Of a stretch of DNA of 64,000 bases, positions 35,030-47,800 are shown in pieces (position 1 is the stretch's first letter; every line of letters starts with the position of its first letter). The translations under genes were made by a program, and so were the position numbers. This DNA comes from Plazaster borealis (Eukaryota; Echinodermata; Asteroidea; Forcipulatida; Labidiasteridae), in the NCBI GenBank assembly GCA_021014325.1, contig CM037474.1:645001-709000 (forward strand), read 5' to 3'. The notes under the pieces were generated by a model. It saw only the letters and a program-made list of their open reading frames with translations, had not been told where the DNA came from and ran no database searches.

Positions 35030-35180
35030 AGCTCGGTGCTATAAGGTCGTTAATTGCAATTTCATATCCGTAATGATCAAAAGGGTGTTAAATGAAAATG
35101 CCACAAATAATTGCATGTTTCTTTTTGCAAAAAAAAATACTTTGGAGACCACTCCTGACCAGAAGCTCCAAAATATGCAA
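35030..35180. mobile_element. Partial relative of the 1697-1972 MITE
   Basis: GGTGCTATAAGGTCGTTAAT followed by TTTCATATCCGTAATGATCA matches the right end of that element in inverse; the partner end is not clear. Confidence 0.5.
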
Positions 35181-35418
35181 AACCTATTTTCTGAAGTCCA
35201 TACAAACTGCACCACAACACTGTTTTCTTTGCGTTATTGGTAGATAAGTGTGTAAAGTATCCCTTGCCCAATTGTCTTCCTCCATAGTTCTTACTAAGTG
35301 AACTTTGAGATGTGGAATGAAGTAGAATTTAAACTCAGTCTCCATTGGCTTGATTGTATCCAGGGGGTAATTTGTAACCTCTATCGGGTTAACATTTTGT
35401 ACATAGAATCACATCGGA

Positions 35419-35755
35419 CCGTCCTCAGTCCAACACCATTAAATAATGCTACACCCAAACTGTTGGACTCTGATTATGGTGGTATGCCTGATCCCATATA
35501 AAAAGCATGATCAGTTTACTAGCGCAGTCCTCAGTCCAACACCATACAGTAACTTTACACCCAAACTGTTGGACTCTGATTATGGTGGTATGCCTGATCC
35601 CATATAAAAAGCATGATCAGTTTACTAGCGCAGTCCTCAGTCCAACACCATACAGTAACTTTACACCCAAACTGTTGGACTCTGATTATGGTGGTATGCC
35701 TGATCCCATATAAAAAGCATGATCAGTTTACTAGTGCAGTCCTCAGTCCAACGAA
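35419..35755. repeat. 106-bp tandem repeat, three copies and a partial
   Basis: Starts CAGTCCTCAGTCCAACACCA at 35,525 and 35,631, with a diverged first unit near 35,419 and a truncated last one near 35,737. Within a unit, CTGTTGGACT and AGTCCAACA are inverted, so each unit can fold. A related single sequence is in Rho gene 1 intron 2 near 9,050-9,115. Confidence 0.85.
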
Positions 35756-36035
35756 ATCAAACAATCGATCCTATAAGCTAAAGTAGTAGTCCCAGCCTAT
35801 TTCTATACCTTCCGCCCCGGTAATAGTTAATAAACAGGACAGTTCTTTTCAGAACTGAGAAGTCTCCCGAACACCCGAACAATCTACTCCGCGGTAGTAG
35901 AATTAAGCAAGACAGTTCTCTAAGAGCAAACTCTACCTGGCAAGTAGATACACACATGGTGTTACCGCAAACCAAATATATTGAAATCAAACAAACCATG
36001 CTGTTTAATGGGTTGATGAAAAAATTACAAGTCTC

Positions 36036-36360
36036 TAACCTCACGTTTAAATGGTGTAAAATGTCATTGTAGTTGATACTCTTTCAGAGCGAAATTTGAA
36101 AAAATGACATTGAATATCAACAACACATGGGTCTGTACATTCCAAAGAGGAATTTTTGTGTCAGTCTAAAGCTCAAATTCAATGCCGTTTTGATTGAATA
36201 TCATCACAATTGAGGAATTAACTACTAATTTCCTTTACAAAAATATACAGACCGACATTTTTCAAATGTGATGTCATTGGATGTTTTAGGATGTTGACAA
36301 ATATCACACTAAAGGATTAACAAATACAATGACATTTGACATCGTTTTAACGTGAGGTTA
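36036..36360. mobile_element. 325-bp MITE with TAACCTCACGTT ends
   Basis: TAACCTCACGTTTAAA at the left and TTTTAACGTGAGGTTA at the right; inner parts (AATGTCATTG / CAATGACATT) also match in inverse. No coding content. Confidence 0.75.
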
Positions 36361-38056
36361 ATTTTTTTTTTATAACGACTCTATCTACTGAAAAATGAGT
36401 GCATCACAAAACTGAATCCAACCTTGGAACCCCTCTTTAAACACTGAAAGTAAATGAGCAGGTTCCTACCAAGTTTTGAACAACTAGTTACAGGAAACAT
36501 TGGTCAGTGGTGATCTTGAAAAGTAAACAGTCACAACGAAACACCAAAATAAGCAAATTATAGTTTTTTCGTAATAAGGTCAGCACAAGTGTGCGCCTGT
36601 GTAAACATGTTAGTCACATCATAACAAACATGTCACCAGGAAGTGTTTGTGGTTTTACTTGCAAAAAAGCAACAACAATTTCAGCAAATTGCGGGTTATT
36701 ATAGATCCAAACCATACCGTGTACAACCTAGTTATAATATTTAATATATATTATATCTAATATATATCCTTAAAAAAAATAACAGGTTTTTAATGCAAGA
36801 AATAGACAGTTTCATATCTGAGATTAGGTTAATCATATGGCACATGCCTTTGAATTTCTCACACTAAACAAACATAGATTAATAACACATTTCTCAAACA
36901 ATAGCAAGTCTGGAATATTTTGTGTATGGAGACAAAAGCATTTTTGATAACTCAGTCACAGACTCGGACTTGATTCGTGGTGGGTAGTGACCCAAAATAT
37001 GACTCGAACTTGGGACTCAGACTTGATGTTTGTAAACTATTCAAACATTTTAACTTCTTGTAAATTGTTAAAACATATCAATTTCTTGAAAAACTGCAAA
37101 AACAGTGGATAGTGAAATTTTCCTTTTGACTTTCTGGGTTTTATTAAGATTTCAAACAGCCTCCTGCTAGTCTTCATGAGGGGACTTCATAAAAAACAAC
37201 AATATTTTGTATTGTTGTTTACTCATTATTTACTTTTGAAGGTAGTGCGTATTTTGCTGATGTCGGCAGATCGTATAGCGCCCTCTTTGACACATATATA
37301 CGAGTAGCCAACATTATACATGGTATTAAATGACATAATTTTAGTTCACATCCTTGTAACCATGGCGCTTAAGACATGATACGCTCCGCGATCAAATCCT
37401 TCAACGAGATTTTTTTATTTTGTTTTTTTTATCCCCAAAATTAGAATCTTCTTCTTTTCTCATTAAAAATTGACCCCTACATTTAAATGTAAAGTAATAC
37501 CTTATCTGTTTCTAATTTGTGGCCCCCAAGAATTTTTTTAAAAGGGAATAAAGTCTGAAATTGTAAATAGTCTGATTCTCATCTCATGAATATGAAGTCA
37601 CAACGACAATGTTTGCACTGAACCAGACTAACATTTATAACAGCAAAATTTCTCCCAAAGAACAGTCACTATGCATGTTCAGTGTTTATATCGTTGACTT
37701 AAAACAAGGCGGGTACCAGGTAATTATCCACTAGCTTTATAAAAACACCAAGAAACAAAAATAATCCCACCAAGAGAAAAAAAAAAATCTTTTGTTTTTC
37801 AGCACATACTGTGTCTCTATTGTTTGCAAATCATGAGAACTTGTCAGTTAAAACAATGCAAAGATTATCATATGTGGGTATAGACACAGGCCACCACACA
37901 CATTACGTACTCTGAGTTTGGGTTCAACTTTGACTCTTTTGGTTGGGGACACTAATCAGGGGTTTACTAGTAGAAAAAAAATAATTAAAAAAACTGAACA
38001 AATGGCAAGTGGACTCCTCTTCGGGTTTGATAGCAAGCCCCTCAACTCACAGGGTG
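36361..38056. other. Convergent spacer near the 3' end of MON2, no gene seen
   Basis: AT-rich. A short degenerate block of GACTC/GACTTGG-type words at 36,955-37,030 resembles the one at 63,819-63,998. No credible gene. Confidence 0.4.
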
Positions 38057-38062
38057 TTTTAT
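38057..38062 (-). terminator. MON2: Candidate MON2 polyadenylation signal
   Basis: Minus-strand AATAAA about 640 bp past the stop codon. An AATATA variant lies much closer (about 38,630). The true site is unknown. Confidence 0.3.
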
Positions 38063-38699
38063 TTGATAGATTTACAGATTCTGAATTGCCACAAGAGGGC
38101 GATCTCCCCATCCCTTGAGTGCAAATTCACAACTTTCAAGGTAGTTGAAATGCAATGAGAGATCTGTGGTAATACCCTTCTAAGTTACAGGTTTGTTTAT
38201 GGGTTGATATTATACATTTTAGGGTATGGGGTATAGGGGGCTCGGTCCATCAGCGAATAGATTTGAATCAAACTTCACTAGCCGCGTTCACATTAATCTT
38301 TTAATGTGCGGTAACTTTGTTTATCCTCTGACATTGTTACCTTACAGTGTCATAAGTTAACAGCAGATCACACATGGATTAAATGTTGCAACAACTGAAT
38401 ACATTATTGACTGGTACACATAAACTCTATATATCCAAGCTGGGATTGGTAGAGGGTACCAGGAGAATTGAGTGGTTTCAGAACTTGGATCAAAATAACT
38501 GCCACTCACACTTTTTGGAGAGTACACGACAAAACTTAGTACAGAATTGATTATAAGAAACATCAATCAATCGGTATTAACTTCATTATTATAGAAACCA
38601 ATTAATCCAAATAAAATTCCACTTAAACTTTTATATTAATATTATACAATAGAAATATATATGCCTTGCACAATTTTATAGAAAAAAAACACCCAAATC

Positions 38700-38860
38700 T
38701 CACGTGCCGTTGAGAAGTCTGTTGACGGGGGCAACTAGGAGGTCTTGGTACTGACTCAGCGCTTCCTTCAGTGCATTGCACACCTGTGAGGAGGTACAAG
38801 TAGTACAGTCCACTAGATAGGGGTACAGGTCAATGACTTGGCTCCAGGTGGAATGGTCCA
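38700..38860 (-). CDS. MON2: MON2 terminal exon with stop
   Basis: Acceptor TTTTAACAG before 38860; TGA at 38702-38700. [20 protein letters not shown] and [16 protein letters not shown] match the MON2 C terminus, ending LLNGT. Confidence 0.95.
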
Positions 38861-41800
38861 CTGTTAAAAGAGGGGAGAGTCAAATAAATGATTGTTGAGG
38901 AAGGGACACAGTGATAATGAGGTCTTGATTACACTTCAGCTGTTATTCATAACAACTGTTCAGGTTGAATCATTGGTTTCTTTCCCTGCCTTTCACCTCT
39001 GTGGATCCTGGTTCAAATGAGTGAATTTCAGCTGTTGTTCATAACAACTGTTCAGGTTGAATCATTGGTTTCTTTCCCTGCCTTTCACCTCTGTGGATCC
39101 TGGTTCAAATCCCACCTCGCACCGGAGCCTTGCATGTGAATTACGTTCCAGTCCCTACCTGATTGCGTTTGTTTTCCCCCATTAGGGTTTTCCTCCCACA
39201 TCTAAAACTGAACATTTCTTCTCATTTCCTAATCACCATCCTGTTTGGTGCTTGCGCTGTTGGAAGTGTTACGAAATAAATCTAATATAAAATACATCAA
39301 CAATTATTTTGTATTCTCAGTCACCATCTGTACTCGCCACTTATCAATGAGGCAGGTTTATTTCTCGTGCGATAATTTGCAGGGTACCAATCATAGAAAA
39401 CATGCAACATAAAGCATTTTGGCTGGTGTCTAGTTTCTGCTGGAGAACATTGTTCATGCTAAGCAAATTTGTACTTTAAAATTAATGGGGTCAGCGCTCA
39501 TTAGTTTTAGTGGATTGTCCTGGCCAAGCAGTCTAGTGCACTGGACTCAAAGACAATGGGTTCAGATCATGGCACCTGTGTCCTCGAGCGAGGCACTTCA
39601 CAAAAGTTGCTTTTTCTTTCGTAGGTCCCTTGTGTTGTGTAGTGTTGTAAAAGAACCCAGTAGACTTATAATTAAGAGAAGTGATAACTCTTACCATTGC
39701 CACTGCTAGCTTTCTTTAGGGAATGTATCAAGGTAGTTATAGCTTGAAGAACAAACGACATCTCAGCCATCCTAGATCTAAAAACAAAGTCCAGAGAAAA
39801 TACTTGATAAATGAATCTGATTTCTAACAAACTTAAAAATTCACAATCTGTAACCACTTCTAGATCTTAGTAGACTGTTATGTGGCTTGAACATTGCTGA
39901 ATGGTAACAAGCGGTTACAAAGCTCAGTAATTATTGGCTACAAAATCCTACCAAACTTGGTTGCAATATGTAATAGACAGTCAAGGCAATGACTGTATGT
40001 CACCATACAATCTGCACTGCGTGCTTACAAATAAAATCTTGTGTAAACATTTTGGGCAAAAAAAGTCAACAAACTCCAAAATATAATTCCACAGATTATT
40101 GGTTGCAGAGATTGGACCCCAAGTTTGCGATGCCTTTGTTCTACTTGTGTATATCACTGGCAAATCATCAAATGATTTTGGGCTGGCAAATCATCAATAT
40201 ATAAATCCAGCGCTATGTGTAATGGTCTATGTGTGATTTGGGTCCTGGAGTATGACGTTAAACTGCACCTCAGGTACACCTTACTCACGCTCTCTGAACC
40301 TGGTTAAGAGACACATTGCTGAGGGTTATGAGTGCTATGTGTAATGGTCTATTGGTGATTTGGGTCCTGGAGTATGACGTTAAACTGCACCTCAGGTACA
40401 CCTTACTCACGCTCTCTGAACCTGCTTTAGAGACTATGTCTGAGAATCCGTAATGACTCTTCTTAGTGCTGCTTGTGCTTTAAGGACGGTTGAGGGAGTA
40501 AACCCCAATGGCCACAGTATTCCTTAGAGTGGGCAGCAGTCCGCAGGAAACCAACGGTCATTTAAACACCTGGCCTCATCACCGACAGGCAGTATGACGA
40601 CGTGCCCTTTAACCCTTCAGAAAGGGGTATATCTGTATGACTTACCAGACCTTTGTTCCTTTGTCTGACATTCACCGAATGGCTGTCACTATTGTTTCCA
40701 TTGTTCTCAGCATTCAGGCAAGTGTGAGATTCCAGCGTACCATGGAAAATATTGGCAAGTCATGCTGAACAACGAGGGCTTTTTTGTTAGTTTTAAATCC
40801 TAGTGCCAAAGATAACTACGTTTGATGTATGTACTTTGTTTAGTCATTGTTTCAGTCCAACAATAATATTCCACCTAAATAAACTCAGACTAAAACTATT
40901 CAAAATAATGCCGTGGGTAGATTGAAAGCAAGACCCAGACAACTCACCTGGGAAGCGGGCATTTTCCACTCAGTCGTTCATCCTCTACATACTTCTGTAA
41001 TACCTCTTGGCAACGTTGTAGCAGAGCAGACAGGGCCATCTTAGTTAGACCGCCCTCGTCTGTCATCTTACTCAAGTCATGCGCAATGAACGAGAACTGT
41101 AGCAACGTCTCAAAACAGGATTTGGCAAACTCTTCCCTCAATTGACGGTTGTCTACATCTAATATTTGGAAAGATACAGAAGTTAGTAGCAGTGTTACAG
41201 TCGAGACCCAGGAAGACTCTGGCCAAAACAACGATCTGGACCCCTGAGGCCAAGACATTTTAATTTGGACAAAGTCTGAGATCTCAAGAGCTTCTGTGTA
41301 AACTGTATACAGAATAATTATAGAAAGAACATCAAGAAATACAAGAAGTCACACTTCATTATTTTACAACAGTTACTGTCCTCTTTTCTTTATTGTATTG
41401 TTATAAAGTATAAGTTAAGTGGAACTGTAAAGAGCATCCTTTTAAGCTTTAAGAATGTATTTGTGGCGTGTCGTGCCCGAGTGGTCTAGCGCACCAGACC
41501 CAAGCTACAATGTTCTGATCAGCAGAGTGTGGGTTTGAATCCCGGTCTTGACACTTGTGTCCTTAAACAAGACCCTTAACCATTATTGCTTCGTCCTTCG
41601 GATGGGACATCAAGCTGTTTGTTTCGTGTGTTGTGTAATGCATATTTTAAAGAACCCAGTACACTAATTATTAAGAGAAGGGGTTTCCCCTGGTGTTTCT
41701 GGTATGGTTGGCTGCAGATTGGACCACATCACCTTATAAATTCAAACACGTGATACCTGTCACAGGACTTTAAATCCTATGGCAAAAGCGCTCAATAAAT

Positions 41801-44800
41801 GACGGACATCATTATTATTAGTGATAGACCTACCTAAGAAGCTGGCGGTATTAGCTGAATGAATTGACCCCCTGTTAAGTAGAGTCATTATCCTAGCAGT
41901 GAACAGCTCTGGTGTACTTGCCGAGTGGGGCAATATGGTTTGACGCACCATCTGTACAACCTGTACATCAATGGCTTCTACACGCTGTTGCTCTTCAACA
42001 GATGTTGATGTTGGGGCAGGGCTGAGGGGACAGAACAAGATTTATCCATCTCTTTATAACCTTTCACTTTTCATATCATATCATTTTAAAGTATGTGACG
42101 TCACTGTATCAAATCAATTGTGAATTTGCATGCACATTAATAGGTATATTCTTATTAATTAAAAAAGACCCCAAAAACGGACCACGAAAAAACCAGTACA
42201 AATCCTATAGCATATTTTGTTAGATGTGTTTGCCTGATGATTGCATGCCAAACTGATCACAATCTGTGTCCAACAGTGTGAGCTTGTAGTTATGAGCTTC
42301 ATTACATACAGTAAGGAAGGATCCTAACAAATATTCTAAAGAGTTAGGTTTAACTCTGTCAATGCCAACTTCTCCAAAGTCCTGGGTTGAGGCTATGTAC
42401 AGTAATCAGCAGGGCTTGGCATTGATAACTGGCACTACTGTGGTGGATATCGTAAATGGGGCTAGAGATTGGGATCGGTTTCAGGCGTATGGTCGACTAA
42501 CGTCAGGCTCTGGCAACGGACATGAAGAACAATAATACCAACATTAACAAAATCCAAAGCTTTGGGTGTTGTGCTTTTAGAGATGTGAACATTCCTGGCC
42601 AATTGATCCTGAGACTAGAGTAGCTAGGAAGAGTGCAAACCTTTTGAATAATTCTAAGTGTAATCAAGAGTTATGAACGGTCACTGTGGTCAAGTGGTTT
42701 TAGACTGCACGACTTGCAATCACAAGATTGAGGTTTCGAATCCTACCAAGCTAACCGCTGATTTCACAATGACTAGAATAAGTATTGTCTTCTAGTTACT
42801 GAATCACAATTTCTTGATTTGTGCAATTCATAATCAAAGACATTCAACCAATGTTTGTAAGAGAGAGATTGGCTGTTGCCAGCTTGGTGTTTATATCCCC
42901 TTGTGGGAGTTTGCCGAGTTCCCTCGTTGGGAAGATCACCTAAACAAACAAACAAACAATGAAACTCATTGACTGCATGAACTGAACACTCACTGATCAG
43001 AAAAGAGGAATAACTCAAACGCAGCTGCGAGGTCAAGCCACATGTCCGTAAAGTGACTCATTGTTGATGGTTGTCTAGCAACTGGTAGACCCACTGGGAG
43101 GATCTCAAGCAGTGAGCTGATGGCTAGCTTCCAGGTGGTGGGGGAGGGGCATGCATATTTCAGGCCGAGTGGTAGTTGAAGAACCTGTGGTGTAAATCAC
43201 AATTGTATTAATGCTGATCGCTCTTAATCCTCCAAACAATCCATGTCATGGTGTTGTTTGAGTTTGATGGATTTGGCACTGTATCTCCAAACCATCCAAT
43301 CTTGACATGAAGCTGGCACTTATCAGAGTTTCAAACTTTAGGATGTTGAGTTATTTAGCGTTTGTGACGGCTTTCCCAGTAGCTCGAGGCAGTTTGATTC
43401 CTACATTTTTGCAGCAGGTACCACAACGATTTAATAGATATTAAATTTGCATCAGTGATAAAGAATATTATTTGTTTTTTTACCCATATACTGATGTGTT
43501 TTGAGCACTGTATACTCAGCACTTTCCCCGAGTCCCGAGAAAAAAGTCTGCAGGCATATAACCCGATTGGGTAGAGTTTCTTTACGTTTTGAAAACGGGC
43601 AATGTAAAAATACGAAGACAGGTCTAGAGATTTCATTTTGAGACTTGAGTTGTAGTTTATAGAAGATCGGGCATTGATACTACCGAGTATGTTTCCATCA
43701 AGTAAACCAAATAAATTGTTGACAAAGATAACTTTGATGACAAGCAGAGGTATCGACCCTTGTACGCACGTCACACGTGGCGAATGTGCCATGCTCACCA
43801 TTTTGGGAGTCAGCAAGTAAGCGTGTACACGCCGCACTTTCTAAAAATGCACACTACAGTGTATAACACACACGGACATTGACTACCAAAATGGCACAAC
43901 CAAGATTATTGTAATGATGATGTATCGGGTGAATACCTTAAGGATGTTCTGTAGAACACGGAGTCTCACTACTTGGGGGTGACTCGCAGTGGTCTTATAC
44001 AATGCTGTCGTCATCTCCAGGGCCTTCTCAGCAAATGGTACGTAGTTCATGGATACCCAATCCGACTGAACACAAATAAAATACTTTAGAATTAAATAAT
44101 GATAATAACAACTGCATGACATTACTGAAAGAAATTAATGCCTATTATAAACAAAATACAAAAATACACAGCAGATTTGTAAAAATCAGATTTACAAAAA
44201 TGTGATAATAAGATCAGTAAAGAAAATTGAATGTTCAATAGCAGTTGGGGGTTCCAGGGGCTTCTGGGAGCGAGGTTGACAATATTGGAGCCCCTCATTA
44301 TAACAGCAAATAATTAATATATAATCGGGGCGCTTAGCAAATTTGTTTGTTGGCAATTTTTAAAACATTTGTTTTATTATTATTATTTCTGGTAATGAAA
44401 CCAAGGATGCCTCATAAGTGAACTTAATCACTGTAGCTCGCAAGCCTGAGTAAACCTGTAAACAGGGGTGCTTGCTATGTGAACCAGACACACGGGGGTT
44501 AACCGGCTATACTCTTCCACGATAAGTGTTCTGGGTTCTTTTACGTGCACTACCAACCCAAGTACACGGGACTTACGGCTTAATGTCCCATCCGAAGATA
44601 AAGCAATTATGGTAAAGCATCTTGCTCAAGGATCCAAATGTCATGACCGGGACTCGAACCCACACTCTGCTGATCAGAAACACCGGAGCTTGAGTCCGGT
44701 GCTCTTAACCGCTCGGCCAGGACATGCCATAATCTGTTTTGCTGTATTCATGGTCGGTGCACATTTTTGACTCTCTCAAGTTCGCACAGTGTACACCCTG

Positions 44801-47800
44801 TATGTACGTACATGAGGCTGCCTATACACATGTACAAACTGCACAAAGGCTTACCCACTAACTTTTGATAATCAAACCTGATTCAGTCTAAGTTTGAATC
44901 CGTTCAGACACACAGACTTAAACCTCGAAGTGTCTTGAATCTTGAAACGAGTTAAACCTACTGTCAACCGACTTTAGTCCTGTGTCTATACGACCCAACA
45001 GAAAAAGGAAGGAGCAATAAGAATATGGGAAGGAGAAACTGACGAGTGAGACAGGTTGATTAGAAAATAGAAATAAGGAAAAGGAAAACAGAACAGAAGG
45101 ATGACAACAATAATTTAAGAAGGGAAAGACAATTAGACAACAAAGTAGTTTTGTAAGAATATCAAGTAACGTCGAGAAGTTATGTTATGTAATTGGAAAG
45201 AGGTGTACAGTATACTAGTCTGGTTCAGTAACCACACAAAGTTGTACAAATCGTCACCGTTTTCACGAAGAGCCACATATCTTAAAATGACAAATATAGA
45301 TAATTACAAAAAGGGGCCTTTATCTCAATGAATGCATTTTTGCGTTTTCACGAAGAGCCATCGGCCCAAAAACGCATTGTAATACATTGCAACAAATGTA
45401 GGTCAAATCGTTTTTCCGCTTTCACGAAGAGCCACTTATGTCAGCGCGCGCGTGATCACGTGACATACGCGCCCCTTTCCTATGTAAAAACACGTTAACC
45501 AGTTGGGCGTTTAAGTAGGTCAACTCACTTTTTCAGTTTCACGAAGAGCCACGTATCTTTGACTAATTACTATGGCAATTAGCCAATATATTTAACGAAA
45601 TTATTAAGTCAATAGGGATGTTAAACTTATACAGAATCATATAAGAGGTCTTTGAATGCAAACCGTGGCTTTAGTATTGCAGATATTGCAGTTTTAAGCC
45701 AAGCACAGTGTAAAATGTAAATCTCAATCAAGCGTTTGGACATGTGTGGCTCTTCGTGAAAACGGTGACGAAATAAGTAATACAAGTTGTGTTAAATGTC
45801 AAATGTTAAATGTCAAACAAATAAAACAAATTGAGTTTAGACCATAATACTGGTTTCTGAAATACACAGACATCGACAAATACAAAACACATAAATCCAT
45901 GGCAACACGCTTTCACTTTTTGCCTGAAAATTTCAAGGTAATAGATGCAAGTAAAGACATGATGGCGTGTGCATCAGGCTGTCATAATAACTGTGCTTAC
46001 AAGGCTCAGTATCTTGCATTGCGAAACCCATGACAAAGTTTTCTACATTGATTCACCACATCCTTCTCAAATAAATTAAGAACTCTATTTTGTACTCTTT
46101 CCTTTGATATTTATTGTGAGGGTTGATGGTTGACATACCTGGGTATTGCCTCTATAATTATCCCACTTCTCCTGTACAGAAGCAAGGCGAACAAAAGAAA
46201 AGTAGACACATTCTATTGTTAGATAATTAAAATAGATTCCTTTAAAGGTAGGGTCATAGATTGGTTTTGTCAATGTAATGCTGAATACAGTGTCTACTTG
46301 CTGAGAAAACAACCAAAAACTGTCACAGTATTTTCACAAGAATGTAGAATCCATCCACGTTTAGCGAGGTGACAGCGAGTACCAACCGCATCTCTGGTCG
46401 CAGCATTTGCAAACGGACACCAACCCTCAGAAATCTGAGAAACGATTCATGCATGAATCATTTCTAAGATTCAAATGTTTTGGGGTCAAAAAATATCCAA
46501 ACCATATTAGTTCGAAGGGAATCCTTTCTCCAAATAGTTTTACTATCAACAGCTGTAGTAAGTTTCCACGATCATTAATTTTTGGAGTATTTACCAATCT
46601 ATGACCCTACCTTTAAATATTTGAACAAATTGCAGTTACTCCAAAGGAGGGGATAGGTAGATGGGATGGAACAGTGAAATCAAGTATTATTGATCACCCC
46701 TTTTAATTGCACAAGCCAAAAGAAAACAAACAGAAAGGAATTCAAGCTCTACCCAAATGCTTAAACCCCAAATTATAAAATCATTTTGAATGGACAAGCC
46801 TATATTTACTTCTTTTATTGCAAGTGCATTACACTAATGTCACATGCCACTACTGTATGCCCATGGTATGCCATTTTGGGAGTCAAATTGCATAAAGATC
46901 ACATGGTGAGCTTCTAACCGTGTGGGCAATGTCTAAAATACGCACCACACACGCAAGTGTGTATTGGACTCCAATTGTGGACTCTTCTGAGTTCAACTCT
47001 TTGTCATGACAAACGCTGACCCCATTGTTTTCCTTTGCGCCCCCTTTTGTTACAAGTCCTCGGTTTGAATGTCACTAAATGTACATAAACACATGGTGAA
47101 CATGACTCCCAATATGGCAGAACCAGCATTTATTATTAGTGGTGATCTCAGGTGAATTGAGTTGATACAAATAACATCAAAACAATTTTCAGACCAAGCA
47201 GTTCACTCCATTAGTTGAAATTAAAGGGAAACCCCAAACCAAGATTCACATGTACCAAATATATAGAAGATACTGCAAGAACCATCCCAGCATTCAAATA
47301 ACGACAAGCAATTAATGATACCTGATTTAATAGAATGCAATTCCACCAGTCAGGCCTTTATGTGTGCAACCAACAGGGGCCAATAAGCTATTTAATTTGT
47401 GTTATACATGTATTTGAAAATAAGCAGAGGTCATTTCTTGTATCGTGAAAATGCTTTTTCTTCAACCTTAACAGTATTTCAGGTAGACATTTTTCTCTGA
47501 AGGATTGGTACTGGTATGAACTTTAGAATCAGTGAGCTTTCTGAGGGAAATATTTCTCTGAAGGATTGGTACTGGTATGAACTTTAGAATCGGTGAGCTT
47601 TCAGATGGAAATATTTCTCTTGAGGATTGGTACTGGTATGAACTTTAGAATCAGTGAGCTTTCAGATGGAAATAATTCTATGTAGGATTGGTACTGGTAT
47701 AAACTTAAGATCCAGTGAGCTTTTAGATTGAAATATTTCTCTGGAGGATTGGTACTGGTATGAACTTTAGAGTCAGTGAGCTTTTAGATTGAAATATTTC

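Noticed and set aside
40600..40700. Possible extra MON2 exon with a CTG|GTAAGT-like donor
   Set aside because: No open frame or acceptor in the right phase; exons o and p join correctly without it.
42672..42800. Possible functional tRNA
   Set aside because: Box A and box B are visible but the arms do not pair into a full cloverleaf, and the downstream body fits a SINE.
43355..43837. 160-codon minus-strand frame
   Set aside because: Overlaps an antisense SINE family C copy; no conserved motif and no splice context with MON2.
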